Assembly (NCBI RefSeq): GCF_000424185.1
Contig: NZ_AUJK01000002.1
Span: 186,001 to 250,000, forward strand
From: Prevotella sp. AGR2160
GTDB taxonomy: Bacteria; Bacteroidota; Bacteroidia; Bacteroidales; Bacteroidaceae
DNA length: 64,000 nt
Direction of reading: 5' to 3'
Part shown: piece by piece, positions 34,036 through 43,067 of the stretch
Position numbering within the stretch: the first letter of the stretch is position 1
How the letters are laid out: the number at the start of each line of letters is the position of its first letter
Position numbers and translations under genes: made by a program
The notes under the pieces: generated by a model
What the model saw: only the letters and a program-made list of their open reading frames with translations
What the model was told of the DNA's origin: nothing
Databases searched by the model: none

Positions 34036-35416
34036 CAGAAAGCGTTTTCATCCCAACCATATTTCGCCAACGGTCCACTCTGGACGGATCAAGGAGCGGA
34101 GCGAGCTCACGGTGACCGTCAGCAGTAGTAATATATTGTGTACCGAAACGCTGAGGACGACCTTCGAGGACAGCAAGGCGGTCCTGGAGCTGTGCCAAGG
34201 CATCAGGGCCGAGATCTCCCGTGGCCGCGCCGATGGCCAGGACGGGCAACTCCTTACGGAGAATATCTGCAGGGGCATGAAGGACGACAAGCCATAGGGC
34301 AACAGAGGCATCCTGCACTTTGGACATGGACACCCATCCGCAAGAGTCGAGGATTGCTGTGGCATCATGCAACGACAGTTTGCTGTCGAAGCCTAACGCA
34401 TGATACAGAGAGTCTGTAATCTCCGGATAGCCCGTGCTCCGCCGCAATAGTTCTACCCATCTTGTTTGATTCGTTGGATCCTTCGTCGACAGGGCAAGAA
34501 TACGCTGCGTCAACGGGTGATCCGTCATGGCCTCTATGGCTTTCTTCTCGGCTTCCTTCTGTTTGTGGGTGTCTGAATTAGGATCCTCATTGTTGATTTT
34601 TCCTCTCAAGACATAGAAGTCGGTCTCCAATGACCGGTCGGCATCCAGAATGCCGATCCCTTTGGAGATTAATTTCCGTGCCTCATCATACCGTTTCAGC
34701 AGTCCTGTCACACGGGCGAGATGATAGAGCATACGTGCTGTCTGATAGTTATTCTTCTCAGCGGCACGGTGGAGACAACGGTAGGCCGTGAGGGAGTCGC
34801 CGAGCTGTTCATAGGTCATGCCCGCCATATAGAGGGTATTTACGGTAGTATCGCCAAGCGCCAGCAAACGGTCGTAGACATGGGAGGCCTCACGAAACTG
34901 CCGCTGGTAGAAATAGGCGAAGGCATACTGGCGGCTGACCAAGATATTCGACGAGTCACGACGGCAATAAGCTTGTACATACTGCAGGGCTTCGGGTGAG
35001 AAATCACAGAGATTGAGGGCTGCCGCCAGCTCGGCGACAATCTGTCCGTCGTCAGGATAACGGGCCACAAGGGCTTTACCTACAGGGATGCACCGCCCAT
35101 AATCCTTTTGAAAATAATAACCATAGAACAGTTGTCGATAGGCATCATGAGTGAGACTGTCTGCCGGCAACGCCTTCAGGATTTTAGCACAACGGTTATA
35201 GTCCGCCCGCTGATAGTAGCAGTCGGCAAGGCGGAGTTTGACGGCCACCGTTGGCTTCACCCGCTCTGCCTTCTGATAAGCCCGGAGTGCATGGAACACG
35301 TCATACCGTGCCACGCAACTGTCGCCTTCCGCCAAAAACTGCTGATAGGTCTGGGCACGAAGAGTGGCATTAAGCAGAAGAAAGAGGATGAGAGAAATGC
35401 ATTTTAATCGTTGCAT
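34025..35416 (-). CDS. Secreted tetratricopeptide repeat protein, 463 aa
   Basis: Signal peptide MQRLKCISLILFLLLNATLRAQ, then about ten TPR-like units (for example FHALRAYQKAERVKPTVAVKL and ALGDTTVNTLYMAGMTYEQLG) up to about residue 300, and a less regular C-terminal part. It is probably a periplasmic scaffold of unknown partner. The start at 35416 gives the signal peptide; the longer frame from 35437 does not improve it and crowds the upstream gene. The last residues SANE and the stop are encoded by repeat family D. It is 4 bp downstream of the Rpn-type gene. Confidence 0.82.
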   Translation of the reverse strand: MQRLKCISLILFLLLNATLRAQTYQQFLAEGDSCVARYDVFHALRAYQKAERVKPTVAVKLRLADCYYQRADYNRCAKILKALPADSLTHDAYRQLFYGYYFQKDYGRCIPVGKALVARYPDDGQIVAELAAALNLCDFSPEALQYVQAYCRRDSSNILVSRQYAFAYFYQRQFREASHVYDRLLALGDTTVNTLYMAGMTYEQLGDSLTAYRCLHRAAEKNNYQTARMLYHLARVTGLLKRYDEARKLISKGIGILDADRSLETDFYVLRGKINNEDPNSDTHKQKEAEKKAIEAMTDHPLTQRILALSTKDPTNQTRWVELLRRSTGYPEITDSLYHALGFDSKLSLHDATAILDSCGWVSMSKVQDASVALWLVVLHAPADILRKELPVLAIGAATGDLGPDALAQLQDRLAVLEGRPQRFGTQYITTADGHRELAPLLDPSRVDRWRNMVGMKTLSANE

Positions 35417-35420
35417 GCTG

Positions 35421-36353
35421 CTATTCGATTTTATCAAGCTGATCTTTTGTCAGCCCTGATGTTTGGATGATAAGTTCATTAGAGACACCCGCTGCTTTCA
35501 GTTTACGCGCCATATCGAGTTTTCCCGCCAATTCTCCTTCTGCACGACCCTCTGCACGACCCTCTGCACGACCTTCTGCACGACCCTCTGCACGACCCTC
35601 TGCACGACCCTCTGCACGACCCTCTGCACGACCTTCTTCTATACCATGTCTTCGCGCACTACTATAATAGGTACGCTCTGTGCGTACAATATCCCAGAAA
35701 CGGTCATAACCATTCAACTGAGCTTCCGTGTAGGAGGACTCTTCCAAGATATCCACAGCTTTTCGAACTTCAGGGTTCTCCATAAATTCTACCGGAACCT
35801 TTTTTACATTACCCATTTCCGTTAAAAAGCGGAGCCACAGTACTTGCATTTTCCGCTGAGAGAAACTCTGCGGTTTGAACTTTGGAAGTTCTACGAAGAT
35901 CAAATGCAGACCTTCGATTACCTTGTTTGTATGCAGCACGTTCACCATGTCATAGTGGTGATAATAATCCGGCAGATCAGGCGCAAAAATATCATTTACC
36001 AAATTCAAAGAATAGACAGGCTGAAGCAGTTCATAGTTTTCATGCTTATCTAGTTGTCTGACATAAGCCTTTGATGCATTGAATAAAACACGCTGCATAA
36101 ATTCTTCCGACCAGATCATTTGCATTTCTACAAGAAATTGCCGTCCTTGATCATCTTTACAACGCACATCAACAATACTATTTTTCTTAAGAGGGTTGTC
36201 GGGTACCATCTCCACAGGTATATAGTTCACCTCTTTCACAAAATGGTTATCATCCAGCGGAAGAAGAGCATTCAAAAGACTAATCACCAAGTCCTCATGT
36301 TCTCCGAAGATCTTCTTAAAGGTGAGATCAGCCCTTGGGTCTAGATATCGCAT
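35421..36353 (-). CDS. Rpn family PD-(D/E)XK nuclease (putative transposase-derived) with EGRA repeats
   Basis: The 310-residue protein starts MRYLDPRADLTFKKIFGE, the signature of the Rpn/PDDEXK_2 group (YhgA-like, often called putative transposase). The nuclease core includes SIVDVRCKD and FLVEMQM (the D and E-x-Q motif), followed by a helical region. Residues about 239-270 are eight copies of EGRA, then a C-terminal helix SNELIIQTSGLTKDQLDKIE. E. coli RpnA is a DNA endonuclease that promotes RecA-independent recombination. There are no flanking inverted repeats, so it is a resident gene, not an insertion sequence. It has its own strong promoter. Confidence 0.88.
   Translation of the reverse strand: MRYLDPRADLTFKKIFGEHEDLVISLLNALLPLDDNHFVKEVNYIPVEMVPDNPLKKNSIVDVRCKDDQGRQFLVEMQMIWSEEFMQRVLFNASKAYVRQLDKHENYELLQPVYSLNLVNDIFAPDLPDYYHHYDMVNVLHTNKVIEGLHLIFVELPKFKPQSFSQRKMQVLWLRFLTEMGNVKKVPVEFMENPEVRKAVDILEESSYTEAQLNGYDRFWDIVRTERTYYSSARRHGIEEGRAEGRAEGRAEGRAEGRAEGRAEGRAEGRAEGELAGKLDMARKLKAAGVSNELIIQTSGLTKDQLDKIE
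35539..35634 (+). repeat. Eight tandem 12-bp units encoding EGRA
   Basis: Unit TCTGCACGACCC repeated eight times with only the last base varying (C or T). The unit is a multiple of three, so slippage changes protein length by four residues without frameshift. Confidence 0.95.
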
Positions 36354-36371
36354 AAGCTATTGTTTTTGTTG

Positions 36372-36403
36372 CAAAGATAATCTTTTCTGATGATTTTTCC
36401 AAA
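36372..36403 (-). promoter_or_regulatory. Promoter of the Rpn-type gene
   Basis: Minus-strand TTTG (36400-36403), 20 bp, TATCTTTG (36372-36379) followed by C: a full consensus match, 18 bp before the ATG. Confidence 0.85.
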
Positions 36404-36432
36404 TAATAACGAGATAATTTTCCTTTTAACCC

Positions 36433-36459
36433 GTTTACCTTTTTACTTCTTTACTTTTC
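36433..36459 (+). repeat. GTAAAGAA-type repeat (family E) overlapping the end of the AraC-type gene
   Basis: TTTACCTTTTTACTTC followed by TTTACTTTT. It includes the stop codon of the minus-strand gene and encodes its last residues KSKEVKR. Confidence 0.7.
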
Positions 36460-37520
36460 CTATATTCCGTCGCCGTCATTCCCATGACGCGCTGGAAGTG
36501 TCGGTGAAAACTACTCATGGAATTAAAGCCGGACTGCAAGGCGATGTCAGCGAGGGGAAGCTCTGTGGAGGACAATAGTTCCTCCGCTTTCTCCACGCGC
36601 CATCGATTGACATAATCATAAAAAGTGGTATTCAACCGGCGGTTCAGGAACACGGAGATATACGTGCGGTTCGTACCCATAGCCCTTGCGACATCATTGA
36701 TGTTCAGCGTGGGATTGAGGTAGAGTTTCTGCTTGCGGAAGATCTCTTCAAAACGGTCACTGAAATGGAAATCCGCCATGGCTTTCTCCTCTTCCACCTC
36801 AGCCTCATCATGTTCCTGAACGTCCCGCTCTTCTGCTGCTGGCTCACCATGGAGCATCTCCAGCATATCTTCTTGCCGGTAGACGAAATAACAGAGCAGG
36901 CCGAGGATGATACTACAGAGAACATTATAGACCGATGCCGTGATCGGAGAGTAAATTTTAGTAGCGATAAACCATACGACTCCCAAAAGAATATACAGAA
37001 AGAGGAAGAGCCACAGCCAATGAAGGGAAAGATGCTCTTCGGATGAGAAGTTCGACGACAACTGACGGTTGAACTGCCTGACAGCGAAGAAGCCATAACC
37101 AATGATCAATACGGAATGGATCAAGGCAACATCCATCGTCCACTCGTAAATCCAATATTGTAAGGTGAAGACATAGGCGGCAAATGTCAGTAGATAAGGA
37201 CCTCCGTTGACGACAGCCATACCCAATGGCATATAATGGTTGTGGGTCAGCCGGTAGAGGAAAAACAACGCCAACGGCACCACCGTGACCTGCAACAGAT
37301 CGGTGATGCTCCGCATGTTCTCACCCAGGAAATTATGGATAAAGAACACATAGAACTCAAAGACACTGATGGCCAGGAGATAGAGCATGAAAAAGAAAGC
37401 CGACCGCTGAAGCCGGTGCTGTCGTCCTTTTATATATAGAGCAAAGGTTCCCACGATCTGAAACATAAAGAACAGTCCGCAGGAGAAATCATTCAGTCGT
37501 GTGCTCAGTTCTGCATCCAT
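36435..37520 (-). CDS. Membrane-bound AraC family transcriptional regulator
   Basis: The 361-residue protein starts MDAELSTRLNDFSCG and has about six transmembrane helices in residues 10-215 (FMFQIVGTFALYI, FFFMLYLLAISVFEFYVFF and others). An acidic linker follows (ERDVQEHDEAEVEEEKA), then a C-terminal AraC domain (about 260-355) with two helix-turn-helix units, NINDVARAMGTNRTYISVFL and ADIALQSGFNSMSSFHRHF. This layout suggests a membrane sensor acting directly on DNA. The start was set at 37520 because the promoter -7 box overlaps the longer frame (37598). Its divergent neighbour is the secreted 204-aa protein, a likely target. Confidence 0.87.
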   Translation of the reverse strand: MDAELSTRLNDFSCGLFFMFQIVGTFALYIKGRQHRLQRSAFFFMLYLLAISVFEFYVFFIHNFLGENMRSITDLLQVTVVPLALFFLYRLTHNHYMPLGMAVVNGGPYLLTFAAYVFTLQYWIYEWTMDVALIHSVLIIGYGFFAVRQFNRQLSSNFSSEEHLSLHWLWLFLFLYILLGVVWFIATKIYSPITASVYNVLCSIILGLLCYFVYRQEDMLEMLHGEPAAEERDVQEHDEAEVEEEKAMADFHFSDRFEEIFRKQKLYLNPTLNINDVARAMGTNRTYISVFLNRRLNTTFYDYVNRWRVEKAEELLSSTELPLADIALQSGFNSMSSFHRHFQRVMGMTATEYRKSKEVKR

Positions 37521-37559
37521 AGTGGGTTCATTGATGGGTTTGGGCTCATGCTTCCTTTG

Positions 37560-37591
37560 CAAAGATAGTGAAAGGATATCGTATTTCCAAA
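37560..37591 (-). promoter_or_regulatory. Promoter of the AraC-type gene
   Basis: Minus-strand TTTG (37588-37591), 20 bp, TATCTTTG (37560-37567) followed by C: a full match. It fixes the start codon at 37520. Confidence 0.85.
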
Positions 37592-37664
37592 CTTTCAATC
37601 CATAAAAAACGATTCACCTCATCAATAATTCTATCTCAAAGGATCAATTTTTACGCATTGACAG

Positions 37665-37693
37665 TTGCATCTTGGAATTTATCACTATCTTTG
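37665..37693 (+). promoter_or_regulatory. Promoter of the secreted 204-aa protein gene
   Basis: TTG (37665-37667), 18 bp, TATCTTTG (37686-37693). It is divergent from the AraC-type promoter about 75 bp away; the DNA between them is the natural place for an operator. Confidence 0.7.
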
Positions 37694-37734
37694 GGACATA
37701 AAAATACAGCACAACAATATTCACCTATAAACAA

Positions 37735-38349
37735 ATGACAACTATGAAGACAAGAACATTCCGCCTCCTCGCCATACTGCTGTTGGCGACGATGGCTATG
37801 CCCATGCAGGCACAAGGACTCGGCGGCCTCCTGAAGAAAGCCAAGAAAGCCCTGGAGACCGTTACTTCCACGACAACCACAAAGAGTACGTCCTCTTCCA
37901 CCGCCACTCCCGATGACCAGCCTTCGGGGAAGACTATCCAACTCATCGGCGGCGGCACGCTGACCAATCCGCTGAGCTCCGTCATGGATGTGGAACTCGT
38001 CGGTGTTTATGGTCATAGTAAGTCGGTCAACTTCGGAGATGTCGGCGTAGTACTGAAGATCAAGATGAACGAATATGTGGAAACGCTCAACTATATCGAC
38101 GGTGGATCCCGCACGATTGCCTTCGACGAGGAGGGCAACAGTTACATGGGCGACAACACCCTTTATTCCGTCCCCGTAACAGAAGGGGTCTTCGTGAAGA
38201 TCGATATGGGCGAGAAAGGCCAGCATTTCAAGAACGTACGGAAGGCTGCCGCCAAGACCTTTCCGGTGATGAAGATCAAAATCTGTGTCGACTACGGCAA
38301 GGAGGGCACGCTGGTCTTCAAGGATGTCCCCGTCACCTGGGACAAGTAA
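37735..38349 (+). CDS. Secreted protein of unknown function, 204 aa
   Basis: Signal peptide with alternative starts MTT or MKTRTFRLLAILLLATMAM, probable cut after MQA. A Thr/Ser-rich low-complexity stretch follows (about residues 40-60, TSTTTTKSTSSSTATP), then a beta-rich domain containing VELVGVYGHSKSVNFGDVGV and a C-terminal LVFKDVPVTWDK. It is probably periplasmic. I do not recognise a family. It is a single-gene unit with its own promoter and terminator, divergent from the AraC-type regulator. Confidence 0.75.
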   Translation: MTTMKTRTFRLLAILLLATMAMPMQAQGLGGLLKKAKKALETVTSTTTTKSTSSSTATPDDQPSGKTIQLIGGGTLTNPLSSVMDVELVGVYGHSKSVNFGDVGVVLKIKMNEYVETLNYIDGGSRTIAFDEEGNSYMGDNTLYSVPVTEGVFVKIDMGEKGQHFKNVRKAAAKTFPVMKIKICVDYGKEGTLVFKDVPVTWDK

Positions 38350-38364
38350 TAGATAGAACATACA

Positions 38365-38430
38365 AAAAGACAGAGTAACCGATGAAACATATCCTGCGAT
38401 GAATATGTAAGATCTGTTACTCTGTCTTTT
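38365..38430. terminator. Bidirectional terminator between the 204-aa gene and ppdK
   Basis: Perfect 15-bp arms AAAAGACAGAGTAAC (38365-38379) and GTTACTCTGTCTTTT (38416-38430). An inner ACATAT/ATATGT stem sits in the loop. T-runs are present on both strands. Confidence 0.9.
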
Positions 38431-38443
38431 ATTTCCCCTATAT

Positions 38444-38471
38444 GGCGGAACATCAATAATGATGTTCCGCC
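38444..38471. repeat. Perfect palindrome related to repeat family A
   Basis: GGCGGAACATCA (38444-38455), four-base loop, TGATGTTCCGCC (38460-38471). The half-site GGCGGAACAT is the start of family A. It lies between the bidirectional terminator and the ppdK stop. Confidence 0.75.
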
Positions 38472-38476
38472 GGGGT

Positions 38477-41197
38477 TTATTTCTCTACGGCTGCCTGTGC
38501 TGCCGCGAGTCTGGCGATAGGCACGCGGAAGGGCGAACAGCTGACATAGTCGAGGCCTACACGGTGACAGAACTTCACACTGCTCGGCTCACCACCATGC
38601 TCACCACAGATACCGCATTTGAGCGTCGGCTTCGTCGAGCGGCCTTTCTTGACGCCCATCTCCACGAGCTGACCGACACCCGTCTGGTCAAGTACCTGGA
38701 AGGGGTCGACCTCGATGACTTTCTCGTCGAGATAGGTAGGCAAGAAGCGAGCGACATCATCACGACTGTAACCGAAGGTCATCTGCGTGAGGTCATTCGT
38801 TCCGAAGCTGAAGTAGTCGGCATATTTGGCAATCTCATCAGCCGTGAGGGCAGCCCGCGGAATCTCGATCATCGTACCGAGTTTGAAGTCTACCTCCATA
38901 CCCTCTTCGGCGAAGAGCTCCTTGGCGGCGGCACGGATAACCGCCTGCTGCTGTTTCAGTTCCTTATAGGTACCAACGAGCGGCACCATGATCTCGGGCA
39001 TGGGGTGATAGCCCTGGCGTTTCAGTTCGATGGCAGCACCGAGGATGGCCTTCGTCTGCATCGTCGTGATCTCGGGATAGGTGATGCCGAGGCGACAGCC
39101 ACGCAAGCCAAGCATAGGGTTTACCTCTTGGAGGGCGGCGACACGCTGCTGGATCTCAGCGAGGCTCTTGCCCATCTCCTCAGCCATGACCTTCTGGCCC
39201 TTGATGTCATGGGGTACGAACTCATGGAGAGGCGGGTCGAGGAGACGGATATTCACGGGCTGTCCGTCCATACATTTCAGGATACCGACGAAGTCCTTCT
39301 TCTGCAGCGGCAACAGTTTGGCGAGTGCCGTCTCGCGGCCTTCCTTTGTGTCGGCGAGGATCATCTCACGCATCGGCTTAATCTTATCCTTATCGAAGAA
39401 CATGTGCTCCGTACGGCACAGACCGATACCTACAGCACCGAAGCGCTTGGCAACCTCGGCATCATGGGGCGTATCGGCATTGGTACGTACAACCATGCGC
39501 GTGTATTTGTCACAGAGGGCCATCAACTCGGCGAAATCGCCCGACACCTCTGCCTCCTTCGTCTTCACCTGTCCGGCATAGACCTCACCAGTAGAGCCGT
39601 TGAGGGAGAGGTAATCGCCCTCATGGAGAACGGTACCGTCGATCTCCACGGTGCGAGCCTTATAGTCGATATTGATGGCACCGGCACCGGAGACACAGCA
39701 CTTGCCCATGCCACGGGCGACGACGGCGGCGTGGGAGGTCATACCGCCACGGGCCGTAAGGATTCCCTCGGCGGCACTCATGCCGGCGAGATCCTCCGGA
39801 GAGGTCTCGATACGGACCATCACCACCTGATGACCGTCCTCATGCCATTTCGACGCGTCATCAGCGAAGAATACAATCTGTCCGCAGGCAGCACCGGGAG
39901 AGGCGGGAAGGCCACGCGTCAACACCTTGGCCTCTTTCAGCGCCTCCTTGTCGAAGACAGGATGGAGGAGCTCGTCGAGCTTGTTCGGCTCACAGCGCTG
40001 GATGGCCGTTTTCTCATCGATGAGCCCCTCATGGAGCAAATCCATGGCAATCTTCACCATAGCCGTTCCCGTGCGTTTGCCGTTACGCGTCTGGAGGAAC
40101 CACAACTTTCCTTCCTGGACGGTGAACTCCATATCCTGCATGTCGTGGTAGTGCTTCTCAAGCTTGTCCTGCAAGGCGTTGAGCTGCTGGTAGAGCTCGG
40201 GCATGGCCTCTTCCATTGACGGGAACTTGGCAGCGCGGATCTCCTCGGAGATACCCTGCTGCTTAGCCCAGCGCAGGGAGCCTTCCTTCGTGATCTGCTG
40301 CGGCGTACGGATACCGGCGACGACATCCTCGCCCTGGGCGTTGATGAGATACTCACCATTGAAGCGGTTCTCTCCCGTGGCGGCATCACGACTGAAACAG
40401 ACACCGGTGGCGGAGGTGTCACCCATATTACCGAAGACCATCGCCATGACACTCACGGCAGTACCCCACTCCTGCGGGATACCCTCCATCTTACGGTAGA
40501 GGATGGCACGCTCGTTCATCCAGGAGTCGAAGACGGCACAGATAGCGCCCCAGAGCTGGTCGACGGGGTTCTCGGGGAAGACGGAGCCTGTCTGCTCCTT
40601 GATGGCATTCTTGAAGAGGACGACGAGCTGCTTGAGCTCTTCGACATTCATCTCGTTGTCGAGGACGATGCCACGCAGACTCTTCACCTTCTGGATAATG
40701 GCCTCAAAGGGATCGATGTCATCCTTATTAACGGGTTTCATACCGAGGACGACATCACCATACATCTGTACGAAACGACGGTAGCTGTCGTAGGCGAAGC
40801 GCTCATTGCCCGTCTTCTTGGCGAGCCCCTTGACGACCTCGTCGTTGAGACCGAGGTTGAGGATGGTATCCATCATTCCCGGCATGGAGGCGCGAGCACC
40901 GGAGCGGACACTGACGAGGAGCGGGTTCTCAGGATCTCCGAAGGTGGAGTTCATGAGTTTTTCAATATGGTGGATGCTCTTCTCGACATCAACTTTCAGA
41001 AGGGCGACGACATCATCCTTTCCCTTCTCAAAATATTCATTGCAGACATCTGTGGTGATGGTAAATCCTGGAGGCACGGGGACACCGATGAGGTTCATCT
41101 CTGCCAGGTTGGCACCTTTTCCTCCAAGGAGGTTTCGCATGTCGGCACGGCCTTCTGCCTGTCCGTTACCGAACGTATAAACTCTTTTTTCGCTCAT
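38477..41197 (-). CDS. ppdK: Pyruvate, phosphate dikinase
   Basis: PPDK interconverts pyruvate, ATP and Pi with PEP, AMP and PPi, and allows PPi-linked glycolysis or gluconeogenesis in anaerobes. The 906-residue protein has the N-terminal ATP-grasp part (RNLLGGKGANLAEM), the phosphohistidine domain GGMTSHAAVVARGMGK with the catalytic His, and the PEP-binding barrel ending with CGICGEHGG. Full length. It is a single-gene unit with a perfect promoter and a shared terminator. Confidence 0.97.
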   Translation of the reverse strand: MSEKRVYTFGNGQAEGRADMRNLLGGKGANLAEMNLIGVPVPPGFTITTDVCNEYFEKGKDDVVALLKVDVEKSIHHIEKLMNSTFGDPENPLLVSVRSGARASMPGMMDTILNLGLNDEVVKGLAKKTGNERFAYDSYRRFVQMYGDVVLGMKPVNKDDIDPFEAIIQKVKSLRGIVLDNEMNVEELKQLVVLFKNAIKEQTGSVFPENPVDQLWGAICAVFDSWMNERAILYRKMEGIPQEWGTAVSVMAMVFGNMGDTSATGVCFSRDAATGENRFNGEYLINAQGEDVVAGIRTPQQITKEGSLRWAKQQGISEEIRAAKFPSMEEAMPELYQQLNALQDKLEKHYHDMQDMEFTVQEGKLWFLQTRNGKRTGTAMVKIAMDLLHEGLIDEKTAIQRCEPNKLDELLHPVFDKEALKEAKVLTRGLPASPGAACGQIVFFADDASKWHEDGHQVVMVRIETSPEDLAGMSAAEGILTARGGMTSHAAVVARGMGKCCVSGAGAINIDYKARTVEIDGTVLHEGDYLSLNGSTGEVYAGQVKTKEAEVSGDFAELMALCDKYTRMVVRTNADTPHDAEVAKRFGAVGIGLCRTEHMFFDKDKIKPMREMILADTKEGRETALAKLLPLQKKDFVGILKCMDGQPVNIRLLDPPLHEFVPHDIKGQKVMAEEMGKSLAEIQQRVAALQEVNPMLGLRGCRLGITYPEITTMQTKAILGAAIELKRQGYHPMPEIMVPLVGTYKELKQQQAVIRAAAKELFAEEGMEVDFKLGTMIEIPRAALTADEIAKYADYFSFGTNDLTQMTFGYSRDDVARFLPTYLDEKVIEVDPFQVLDQTGVGQLVEMGVKKGRSTKPTLKCGICGEHGGEPSSVKFCHRVGLDYVSCSPFRVPIARLAAAQAAVEK

Positions 41198-41260
41198 TTG
41201 CTGTTGAGATTTTAGGTTTTATATCTTGTATTGTCTATTATATCTGTCAAATAGATATCG

Positions 41261-41292
41261 CAAATATACACATTATTCTCTTTTCCACCAAA
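41261..41292 (-). promoter_or_regulatory. Promoter of ppdK
   Basis: Minus-strand TTTG (41289-41292), 20 bp, TATATTTG (41261-41268) followed by C: a full match, giving a leader of about 55 nt. Confidence 0.87.
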
Positions 41293-41397
41293 TTTTCCTT
41301 CCGCTTTTTGTCACCTCAGCCTTACATTTTTTCATGTTTACGCAAACAACGGAATACATGTTTTTGTGAAACCAGAAATCATGTTTTTGTCATTCCT

Positions 41398-41429
41398 TTT
41401 GCAGAATCGTGGAAAAATGCGTAAATTTG
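41398..41429 (+). promoter_or_regulatory. Promoter of rlmD
   Basis: TTTG (41398-41401), 20 bp, TAAATTTG (41422-41429) followed by C: a full match, 22 bp before the start codon at 41452. Confidence 0.87.
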
Positions 41430-41451
41430 CAAGCAAAATCAGACAAACATT

Positions 41452-42876
41452 ATGAGTAAGAATAAGAAACCGCTCCCGTTGCTGGAGCATGTCAGGATAG
41501 AGTCCGTTGCCGCCGAGGGCAAATGTGTGGCCCATGTCAACGACCTCGTCGTCTTCGTACCTTTCTGCGTCCCAGGCGATATCTGTGATCTCCAGGTGAC
41601 GCGGAAAAAGCACCACTATGCCGAGGCCCGTGTGGAGCGCTTCATCGAGAAGAGTCCCCTGCGCACAGAGCCCTCTTGTGCCCATTTCGGCATCTGCGGC
41701 GGCTGTAAATGGCAGAACCTGCGCTACGAGGAACAGTTGAAGGCAAAGCAACAGCAAGTCTACGACCAGCTCTCCCGCATCGGAAAGGTCGAACTGCCGG
41801 AGTTTGATCCCATCCTCGGGTCGAAGAAGATCACCGAATACCGCAACAAACTCGAGTTCGGCTGCGCCAACAAGCGTTGGTATACGAAGGAAGAACTCGC
41901 CGCCCTCCCCGAGGGAACGGGACTCGGCGGTGGTGCCATCGGCTTCCATATAACGGGAGCTTTCGATAAGATCTATCCCATCGAGAAATGCTGGCTCATG
42001 GACGACCTCCACAATAAGATCCGCAACGCCATCCGTGACTATGCCCTTCAGACGGGCATGACGTTCTATGATATCCGCGCCCAGCATGGCCTCTTGCGTG
42101 ATATCATGATCCGCAACTCCCACAGTGGGGAGTGGATGGTCCTCGTACAGTTCCATTATGATGAGGACGGCGACGAGGCGCGTGCCCGCGGCCTGATGGA
42201 GCATCTCGCCACGACATTCCCGGAGATCACGTCTCTCCTCTATGTCGACAATCAGAAAGGCAACGACACCTTCAACGACCTGCCCCTTATATTATATAAA
42301 GGTAAGGATCACATCTTCGAACTCATGGAGGACCTGAAGTTCAAGGTCGGTCCGAAGAGTTTCTATCAGACGAACACCGACCAGGCCCACGTCCTCTACT
42401 CCGTGGCCCGGAAGTTCGCCGCCCTGACGGGTAAGGAACTCGTCTATGATCTGTATACGGGTACGGGAACCATCGCCAATTTCGTAGCCCGTCAGGCCCG
42501 TGAGGTCATCGGCATCGAGTATGTCCCCGAGGCCATCGAGGACGCGAAGGTGAACAGTGAGATCAACCATATCGACAACACCCTCTTCTATGCCGGTGAC
42601 ATGAAGGATATCCTCACTGACGATTTCATCCGTGAGCATGGGCGTCCCGATGTCATCATCACCGATCCGCCGCGTGCCGGCATGCACCCCGATGTGGTGA
42701 AGGTCATCCTCAACGCTGCCCCTCATCGCATCGTCTATGTCAGCTGCAACCCCGCCACACAGGCCCGTGACCTGCAACTCCTCGATGTCGCCTACAGGGT
42801 CATGGAGGTCCAGCCCGTAGACATGTTCCCCCACACGCCACATGTGGAGAATGTAGTAGTATTGGAAAAGAAATGA
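41452..42876 (+). CDS. rlmD: 23S rRNA (uracil-5-)-methyltransferase RlmD
   Basis: The 474-residue SAM-dependent enzyme methylates a uracil (U1939 in E. coli) of 23S rRNA. It has an N-terminal TRAM-like domain (about 5-65), the iron-sulphur cysteine set (CAHFGICGGCKWQNL), a Rossmann core with DLYTGTGTIANF, the catalytic site TDPPRAGMHPDV and SCNPATQARDL with the nucleophilic Cys. Relatives also act as RlmC/TrmA-type enzymes, so the exact position is inferred. A strong terminator follows directly. Confidence 0.92.
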   Translation: MSKNKKPLPLLEHVRIESVAAEGKCVAHVNDLVVFVPFCVPGDICDLQVTRKKHHYAEARVERFIEKSPLRTEPSCAHFGICGGCKWQNLRYEEQLKAKQQQVYDQLSRIGKVELPEFDPILGSKKITEYRNKLEFGCANKRWYTKEELAALPEGTGLGGGAIGFHITGAFDKIYPIEKCWLMDDLHNKIRNAIRDYALQTGMTFYDIRAQHGLLRDIMIRNSHSGEWMVLVQFHYDEDGDEARARGLMEHLATTFPEITSLLYVDNQKGNDTFNDLPLILYKGKDHIFELMEDLKFKVGPKSFYQTNTDQAHVLYSVARKFAALTGKELVYDLYTGTGTIANFVARQAREVIGIEYVPEAIEDAKVNSEINHIDNTLFYAGDMKDILTDDFIREHGRPDVIITDPPRAGMHPDVVKVILNAAPHRIVYVSCNPATQARDLQLLDVAYRVMEVQPVDMFPHTPHVENVVVLEKK

Positions 42877-42878
42877 TT

Positions 42879-42930
42879 CTAAACAGGGTGTGGCCCTAGT
42901 GACCACACCCTGTTTAGGATCATTTCCTTT
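42879..42930 (+). terminator. Rho-independent terminator of rlmD
   Basis: Perfect 15-bp arms CTAAACAGGGTGTGG and CCACACCCTGTTTAG with a 9-nt loop, followed by ATTTCCTTTTT. Confidence 0.92.
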
Positions 42931-42935
42931 TTGAA

Positions 42936-42992
42936 CGGAACATGATGAATCATGTCCCTACATAACCGGAATATGATGAATAATGTCCCTAC
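42936..42992 (+). repeat. Two tandem copies of dispersed repeat family A
   Basis: 42936-42961 starts CGGAACATGATG and ends AATCATGTCCCTAC; 42966-42992 is a near-identical second unit. Both lie between the rlmD terminator and the small-lipoprotein terminator. Confidence 0.85.
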
Positions 42993-42997
42993 AAAAC

Positions 42998-43029
42998 AGA
43001 AAAACCGCTGAAAGTAAAACTTCCAGCGG
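42998..43029 (-). terminator. Terminator of the small Ala-rich lipoprotein gene
   Basis: On the minus strand CCGCTGGAAG pairs with CTTTCAGCGG (one mismatch) and is followed by TTTTTCTGTTTT. Confidence 0.85.
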
Positions 43030-43067
43030 CTGTTTTCTCTAAATTTTTCAGTTCGCAAGCAATCTGA

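Noticed and set aside
35539-35634. Short regular repeats resembling a CRISPR array
   Set aside because: The 12-bp units have no spacers and encode EGRA in frame inside a gene; no cas genes are present.
35421-36353. Rpn-type gene as an active transposon
   Set aside because: No terminal inverted repeats, target duplications or second copy are seen; Rpn proteins are resident nucleases despite the putative transposase label.
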